Assembly (NCBI RefSeq): GCF_000149955.1
Contig: NC_030989.1
Coordinates: 141,079-205,078 of the forward strand
Length of the DNA: 64,000 nt
Direction: 5' to 3'
Source of the DNA: Fusarium oxysporum f. sp. lycopersici 4287
Lineage: Eukaryota; Ascomycota; Sordariomycetes; Hypocreales; Nectriaceae
The notes below the pieces were generated by a model. The model ran no database searches. It worked only from the letters and a program-made list of their open reading frames with translations, and was not told the origin of the DNA. The translations under genes and the position numbers were made by a program. Below, in pieces: positions 56,465 to 64,000 of this stretch; positions within the stretch are counted from its first letter, which is position 1, and each line of letters starts with the position of its first letter.

Positions 56465-59400
56465 TGTGAATGTACAAGAAAGGCCTTGAGTGATTCACAA
56501 AGTGGTCAAAGAAAGGAGGGAAGGAATAAGACTTCGAGTGCTGATGATTCTGAGTGAGGTTACTGGACCGACCTCTGTGTCTTTATAGAAGTCACGATGA
56601 TGCTCAGACAAGTGTCGCTACAGCTTTCAATAGGGGCTTGACATCTCCGAGCGGAGTCGGAATGCCAAGAGCAATCTGGTGACATGCTGCATGATGCTAT
56701 ACCTCAAAAAGCATTCGCTACCGTTGTTTGGTTATTTTCTTGATAGGAATTCAAGTCTAGACCCATCATCACTGAGTAAATTGGAGTGGCCGATGGTCCG
56801 GAGGCGTCAGTCAATCGATAGCTCATAGAAATGGCTGAGCTGGGATGCTCAAAAGGGTGAAGCTATCGCTGAGTGACGAGGTCTGGAATTAGACTTCTTT
56901 GTTGTTCTGAGGGACCAACCGCCTGCCATCAAAGCGATGGGCGACATCCGAGAATCTGGGATGCACACTTGCGCTTGGACTGATGACCGGGAGCTAAGTG
57001 GCGCAGACTCTGGTTGGTGGCGTTGGTGCAGAGATGACGGATCTGGATCCCCAAAACAAGCATAATTTTTGACTTTCGTTGTCTACAATCAATGGCCCAA
57101 TCTACCTCTCTCTCTCTGCTGTGTGAACCAGTTCGTCTAAAGTGCTTGGGTGGATTGCAGCTTAGTCGCATGTCCTTTACCCCAGTGTTGGTGTCGATCT
57201 CACTCACAGAGCGATGGCCTTGGCGGGAGACGATACTCTGGATTGCCAAATGGCTCAATCATCTACCGAGCTTGAACCTGTTGTCTCTTCTCCTTCCCCT
57301 CTCTGTCCCTTGCACTAGCACACCATCCAGGAACAGTATCACCATAACGCGATGCTTCGATTAGTCAAGGAGGAAATTATCACTCCATCTCCATCTTGAG
57401 GCTGCACACAGCTGAAAAGCATCGACCCTCGCGTTGGGCAAACATTGCTTCTTCTCCTCCTGAGACGGGAATAGCAACAAACAGTTTATGTCTAAGCGGC
57501 GTGGTCAAAACGTCAAGGTACGAGCGTTAAGGAGACAAGTTGGTGAGGCGTTAAGGGCGGAGGAAGGTGAAAGAAGCGCAGTTATTCATTCAGGGGGACG
57601 CCACAACGCCACTTTGAACGGTTTTGGAATCTGGGGGCGCCACTTCGCATTGACGGGAATCGTAGAATGGCATGGTGGAAATTGGATCATGCGGGGTACT
57701 CTTTTATGCTTCTTTTTTACCTTTGTAAGATGCTCGTATTAATTTCCACTTTCTTCCTTTGGGAGACAATCACAGCTGAATACACACTGAGGCTCCATTC
57801 GACGCATTAGAGCAGTTAATTAACTTTGGCTCTGGCACTAAGCTCGTATCCCCGAAGGAAATGGTCAGTACGTTATATTCAGTGATGAACTCAATCTGTC
57901 CATGGCTTAGTGGCTGGCCATCCTTTACAATGGCTGCAACCCATCTTCAAGATTCAGTTTGCTGATAGTCTCAGCCCTACCCTATAAGCATTCATGCTGA
58001 TGTCCAATTTCCACATTCAGACAACAATCTTATTCCCGGGACATCAGCAGTCCAGATCGGCGGATGCCAAGTTCGGGGATGGGATTTGATGGAGGGGCCA
58101 CGGTTGGTTGCTGTTCAGCTGGTGCATTGAACTTTGCTTCATCACTTTTTTGCTTACAAGTCTGTGTCATTTAACCCGGATCGTGCACAGTAGAAAGTCT
58201 CCCTACGTTCGCCATTGAAGACTGAATCGCTTTGTCATACTCCGAAATCTCAAGCAACGACCTAGAGTTCTGCGGTGAGGGCGGTTCAGAGCTGTGTTAG
58301 TCATTGTACATTTGCAACATAAAATCTTTGTGGAATGACGAGCTTGGTGTGAAGGAGTGATAGTTCAGTTCAATTCATGGTCTAATTTAATCTCCGGTCG
58401 GTACCAAGGTAGAGCATCAAAAGTCCATTGCATCTTAACAACTACAACATTGCAAAAGCACAAATCTTATGGCTACTACCCTACAAAGAGTATAACGGGA
58501 CAGTTCTCCAGAAAGCTGTATATTAATACTACATTCTATTACTATGACCGAAAAAAAGAAGAATCAGAAGAGAAATAAAATATATTCTTCCTGTAATATA
58601 ATACTAATTATTACACTGCTTCTGTGATATTTTATAGATATGCTCAGAGAGTCGGAACCACCTTTCGGAAATAGATATCAGCCTCCAGTTTCCGAATCAC
58701 CCCGCGCCTCTTTATTGCGGCGCATCTAAAGTTTAACGTCTAACAGTTAACCTTTCCACGAAGGATCTTCAATCTTATCTCTCTAACCTGGGTCTCAGGA
58801 GATAAGCATACTTTGTTCACCTCCAGATAATAGCTCTTGCCTAGAGGTTAGCATCTGACCAAGCTGGGTAGTGGTTAAATGATAAGGATACTGATAGTCA
58901 AGAGATATGATATTGCTTATGTTGATTCAATTACGAGACATAAATGCTCTATCGTGTACCAAGGTTGGGACTGCATAATCACTCCACCGGTCCTGCCGCG
59001 CTGGCTAGGTCCAAGTCGGTTAACAGATCATATACTTCTGTCACTGTTGGGTAGGAAGACGGAGATGCCAACAAACTCAATTCAGTTATGTCATTGATTC
59101 CCTGAGTCAGTGGCCGCGGGTCTCTTCCGTTCTGAACTGCAGCAAGGTGGTTGCTATTACTTAATCTCCGCAACATATTAAAGCATGCTACAGTGTCACT
59201 CCTTTTCTATATTTAGAGAGAAGGGCCAAGAAGAAATCTGCAGTTTGTCACAATCGTACGTTCTGATCTTAATGTTGGGGATGTCATGACACAGGTTTGC
59301 TTGGAAGGATGGAAGCTGCGGAGCAAGACCGTTGCATCCAGGTACCTCGTTTCCTTCTAGATCACCTACTGGCCTCATTAGCGAGAATACCACTCGGTTA

Positions 59401-60602
59401 GAGAAGTTCCTTGCCTAGAAGTTCCTGTTTTGATGTAACCATATCTGTGGAGTAATGCATATAATGATATTGTTTGATGAACTATTCCCACCTGCATCAT
59501 GACTTGTTGTTCCATCTCCCCGGTCCCAGTCTAGGGTGACATGTGGGGTCCAAACCTACATATGGCGAATGGGAGCTAACTTCAGTACGATGTAGCCAAT
59601 CAGGGCAGTAAAAGGTGCATACTCAATGCTCCACAGTGAAGATCAATTGTGTGGGGTTCGGAAGACTCTCGGTAGCAAAGGTCGCTAGGGAGGAGAATAA
59701 ACCATTCAAGCTTAAGATAACAGCGTATAACCCACGGCATATTAGGGGTTCTACCAGTATCAGTATGATAAGATGTGTATTTATATCAAGGATTTATCAA
59801 GTGTGACCAATTGGAGTTGAAGGACTGTAATTATTATCGCTGGCCCTCCACCAATATCCATTCCGAGTAGTTCCGGGTTCCGACTCTTCACTACCCAGCG
59901 TACCACCCACACAAAAGGCCCGGCCGGATCATGTACACGCAGTACCGGCCAGCCAGGTCCCACGTGGTATCGTTTGTTCAACATGCACTTGTACATCTCC
60001 TGAAACGCCATTGTTTCCCACAGTAAACTCAAAAAGCTCGCCTAGCGATCCGGAAGATAAGACTCCCGATGCGTGAATCATGAGTGGCCCGAATATATCG
60101 GTTATCTTTGTCTGTGTCTGGTCGTGAAGTACAACATATGCCTACCGGATTGCAACCTCCGTGGGCTGGCAGGTTCATAAAGCCTTCGCTAAAGATGTGG
60201 CTTGCTGTATACTGCGGAGTCTGAGATATGAGGTATATGCACTCTGGCCTTGTCAGCATGAACCTTATCATCTATCATATAGAACGTGGGGATTCGTTTC
60301 TGCAACTCTTGTCAATATCTTGCGAGCTGAGGTTGGAGTGAAGGGACTACACTCAGCCGTGATAATGACAAGGTTCTTGGGAAGGGCTTTCTTTAACGCA
60401 TCTAGCAGTCGGATCATGTGTTATCTCCACGATGAACAGCGTGGGGATATTCTCACCGACATGGTATAGGCATATCACACGAGTCAAGGTCTGGGTCTAT
60501 GGATCTGTACATCTCTATATAAACCGCCATGTTTATCCCCAATGTGAATAGAATCAACCCATCCTCGTATGTCTCTTCGCAATCAGACATCCAGCTGACA
60601 AG
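56465..60602. other. 4.1 kb nearly without genes
   Basis: The first part is the promoter of the cysteine-repeat gene. ORFs at 57092-57364 and 57488-57742 are not convincing. At 59781-60469 the minus strand shows protein-like pieces in shifting frames (LLDALKKALPKNLVIITAE, SRIGSLIFRIARRAF), probably a decayed gene of unknown family. The stretch 58330-58660 is AT-rich. Confidence 0.35.
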
Positions 60603-63571
60603 ATGCGTTTCTCAAACTTCTTTGTCTCAGCTTCTCTGGGCCATCTAGCTCTTGGCGCAGCCTTTTCCACTGGAAGGCTCGAGAGTCGGAAACAAGATCC
60701 TGGAGCTGCTTGTTCCCTAGGCCAGACCACCGCGAGTGCTCCTCACAAGAACTTCTGGGGTAGTCTAACCACCCAGGAAACTAAGGATGTGCTTGCCCTT
60801 CTGCATAGCAATGCGACAGGTTTCAACTTGACTGCTGCAGAGGATGCGGGGAGGTATGTTTTGAATCCCAGTGTCACTGCAAATAACTAATACCTTTCAC
60901 AGCCGAGATAACAAGATGTAAGTCTTGCAATACATGCCCATCATCACTTACTAACAACAACCTAAGCATGTCAGTTGAGCTTATGATGCCCAACAAGACC
61001 GATGTCCTCCCCTTCCTCTCAAACAGCACTGGTACCCCAGAGCGTTACGCCCTGGCTGCAATCATGTTTGGTGCTGTTGAAAGCGCTTACGTTCAAGAGT
61101 TCAAGGTTGGCCCCTTGCCGATCACCAACGCCTCGTATGTTATGCCGTACACCTACACCAACACAAGGGCGGGTGATGGTAAAATCCCAATTGTCAACCC
61201 TGATGCTGAGGATTATGGCAACTTCAATCTCGAGATCATGAAGGGCGCAGAGGACGTGACGAAGCGACTCTGGAATTTGGTGAGACATGGTTTCGAATAA
61301 GTTATATCCATTTATCTGACAGAGCAAAGACCGTCAAGGATGGACTTCAGATCCCCCTAGCTTTCGCAGCCCCTCTCACAGTGACAGACGACAAGGTCAT
61401 CATGTGGCAGGGCTTCAATGCACCCGTCACCAGCATCTATGACACAATCTCTCTGCTTCCGCTGGGTCTGTACTTAAGGACAGACATCACAGGCCGTGAT
61501 CCCAGCAAGTGGAAAGTGACAGGTTGGGTGTACAACAACGAGTTTTACAAAGACCTTGATGACTTCCGCAAGGTCATTGCCGAGCCTGATTTTAAGCCCC
61601 TAGGAGCGAATTTGGATCAGCCTTGGGCGCACACAAACAAGCATGGTGATACTCTACCTCTTGATGATGAAGCTCCACCGGCGTCTGTTCAGTCTGGAAA
61701 GGAGAGGTTTGCTGTTGATGAGGAGGAGAGCTATGTTACGTGGAGTAAGTTCATACCTGGAGATCACCCCTGAAACCTTGCTGATAGACTGTGTCAGTGG
61801 ATTTCTCGTTCTATGTTAGTATTACACGAGATAATGGCTTGCGACTTTACGACATTCGATACAAGGGCAAGAGGATTATGTATGAGGTAGGTGATCTCAT
61901 CTCGAGCTTTACGCGACTTTAACTTATTCTATTTAGCTTGGACTTGATGAGGCTATCGCGCATTATGCGTAAGTTACTCCACACAATCTCGCATTACTCT
62001 GCTGACATCATGTAAAGCGGCATCGACCCAGTACAGTCCGGAACCTGGTAAATAACGACCCATCCTCTACACGTCTGACTTTCCTAACCTCCACCTCTTA
62101 GTTACTTCGACAGCATGTCTGGCTTCGGGCCAACTATGATCTCTCTCGTCAAAGGTAGGACCCAACTTGACCCAGGAACCACCTATCGCTGACATGACCA
62201 GGCTACGACTGCCCAGCATACTCGCACTACCTCAACGTCACACAGACTACAGGCGAGACAACATATACCCAGAAAGACGGCCTCTGTAAGTTAGCACCTA
62301 CTATCACTCATGCAAGCTAACAGAGCAAGGCATGTTTGAGATCGACAAGGGCTTCCCTATCCAACGCCACTCCTGGGCCGGCCACACCACCGTGACAAAG
62401 AACATCGCCTTCAACATCCGCGCCATCTACACCATCGGAAACTACGACTACATGACGACCTACCAGTTCCACCTCGATGGTTCAATTGAAGTCGACGTCA
62501 GAGCATCAGGCTACATCTCATCAGCATTCTACGTTGAAAACGAAGACTACGGTTTCAAGATCCACGACAGTCTTTCTGGGTCTCTTCATGATCATGTTAT
62601 CACGTTCAAGGCTGATTTCGACATCTTGGGTGAGAAGAACTCGTTGCAGAAGGTTACTATTGAGCCTACGATTGAGAAGTAAGGTTATTCGTGCTTGAGC
62701 TTACTGCAGTGTGCTGACGGCGAGGAAATAGGTATAAATGGTCTGATGGTCAGACGCGTAACACTATGAAGGCAGTCAAGAGCTTCATTGAGAATGAAGA
62801 TGATGGCAAAATCAACTGGTCGCCCAATGGCGGGGCGATGTACGCTGTGGTTAACAAGGACGAAAAAAATCCTTATGGTGAAAACCCAGGATACAGGATC
62901 GTACCAGGTAAGTTCCTCCGATAACCTTGATACAGACTTCCAGCTAACATCCATAGCGTCTGGCGTGGCATATCTCACTGTTCAGGATTCCTCCGTCACC
63001 AAGAACGCAGCCCACCACACAACACATCATCTCTACGTTACTCGCCAGAAAGACAACGAAACATACGCCGTGGGAGCGTACAACTCTCTCACCCCCGAAG
63101 ACCCCCAGGTTGACTTTGACAAGTACTTCAACAGCGAGTCACTTGACCAGGAGGACATGTAAGTGCAACTATGCCTTACATCATGGATTGGAGCTGATGA
63201 GAACAGTGTCGTTTGGTTCAACCTAGGAATGCACCATATGCCTCACACAGGCGATCTCCCCAATACCGTCTTCTCGACAGCCCACTCGGCCATGTTGATC
63301 GAGCCGCTGAACTATCTCCTTGGTGATCCGTCACAGGCTAGTTCGCAGCAGGTTCTCATCAAGACCACGGATGGGAAGCCTGAGATTACGAGATATGGGG
63401 CTAAAGAGGCAACGTGCCCTGTTGATTTGGTATGTTCTTTGTCTTCTTTTCTTCTGCACGGCGCTAATGGGTCGGCTTTAGGCTCAGCTTAACCCGGATC
63501 TGTCGGGCTATTCCAACAGCGTCAGCGTTTTGAAGTATCCCTTCGATGGATCAAAGCCGGATCGTGCTTAG
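60603..63571 (+). CDS. Secreted copper amine oxidase
   Basis: About twelve exons separated by introns of 45-60 bp, from the ATG at 60603 to the TAG at 63569-63571 (end SVLKYPFDGSKPDRA). Exon 1 ends at 60853 and exon 2 is only 15 bp (60903-60917). One join near 61291-61325 seems to use a very short intron. The protein begins with a signal peptide (MRFSNFFVSASLGHLALGAA). It has the N-terminal ASAPHKNFWGSLT, the catalytic base region, and TIGNYDYMTTYQF where the first Tyr of NYDY is converted to topaquinone. Copper His ligands lie in HDHVITFKADFD and MHHMPHTGDLP. The family oxidises primary amines to aldehydes, ammonia and hydrogen peroxide. All key motifs are present and no break is seen. Confidence 0.93.
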
Positions 63572-64000
63572 GTTACTTCTGAAGCGCTGGGTAAGCAAGA
63601 GTCAGCTTCTTGGAGGGAATTTGGTGTATTGCAGCTGGGAATGAGGCTTTGGTGTTACCTCCACGTAGTGGATGAAAGTCACACTACATGTAAGGCATAA
63701 CCAGTTATACCAAAACCCAATTCAAAACACACTGTATAATGAAGCTATGAATATACTTGCCTCTTGGGATAGGCCTCTTATCTCTAATTAGTGGCTCAAT
63801 GAAGCTAGTTCAATGCCAAGATGCAACCTTATCAAATGAGTACTGAATGAGGACAAGATCTGCTGTTTTACAGTAGCATCGCTCGAACTTATGTAATAGA
63901 AATGAACGGCAGTATTGATCCGAGATCCCCGCCATGAAAATAGCTATCAGCATCCTAGTTTACACGGCATTTATTTGACCGACTATCTATCTGTCCTATA
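63572..64000. other. 3' flank, nothing recognised
   Basis: After the amine oxidase stop. No ORF or repeat is supported. Confidence 0.35.

Noticed and set aside
57488..57742. 84-codon ORF in the 4-kb gap
   Set aside because: Basic, low-complexity translation without motif or splice structure.

Overview
The window looks like chromosomal DNA of a filamentous ascomycete (Pezizomycotina, most likely a Sordariomycete close to Fusarium). The evidence is short introns of about 50 bp with GT...CTRAC...AG signals, a HET-domain gene, Zn2Cys6 and RTA1 families, an old yellow enzyme, a secreted copper amine oxidase and a pogo/Fot-type transposon. Taxonomy is inferred from gene content. The many long AT-rich gaps, broken genes and dispersed short repeats suggest an accessory or subtelomere-like region. 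All introns below were placed by eye from reading-frame continuity and splice motifs.

Layout. 1-6.6 kb: the 3' end of an unknown gene, a repeat, a HET-domain gene, an AAA+ ATPase with an in-frame stop, and a cupin gene cut by a TGA in place of a probable Trp codon. 7.4-10.6 kb: a divergent pair of a short-chain dehydrogenase and an old yellow enzyme. 11.4-21 kb: a graveyard (alpha/beta-hydrolase pseudogene, 5' piece of an allantoate-type MFS permease, GNAT acetyltransferase pseudogene and a second copy of its 3' end) around one intact PAP2 lipid phosphatase. 22.3-27.8 kb: a large homeodomain plus C2H2 regulator, a frameshifted tyrosyl-tRNA synthetase copy and a hydrophilic unknown protein. 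28.7-35.2 kb: GH13 alpha-glucosidase, GT4-like glycosyltransferase and a frameshifted MFS drug transporter, possibly a small carbohydrate group. 35.7-37.5 kb: a complete pogo-family element with 44-bp perfect inverted repeats, TA target duplication and intact transposase. 38.6-48.9 kb: bZIP factor, zinc alcohol dehydrogenase, a divergent Zn2Cys6/RTA1 pair, and a divergent SDR/Zn2Cys6 pair, with members of a small MITE-like family between them. 49.5-56.5 kb: an NTF2-like unknown, a 79-residue secreted 10-cysteine protein of TIL inhibitor type spread over three small exons, an unknown 203-residue protein and a secreted 1134-residue protein made of about 24 tandem 30-residue four-cysteine units. 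56.5-60.6 kb is nearly empty. 60.6-63.6 kb: a secreted copper amine oxidase with many exons.

How the genes may work together: the divergent enzyme/regulator pairs (43-45 kb and 46-49 kb) look like local regulator-target units. The two cysteine-rich secreted proteins at 50-56 kb and the secreted amine oxidase would act outside the cell. At least six loci are disrupted by stops or frameshifts. Some are single-base events near homopolymers and might be sequencing errors, while others carry several lesions and are true decay.
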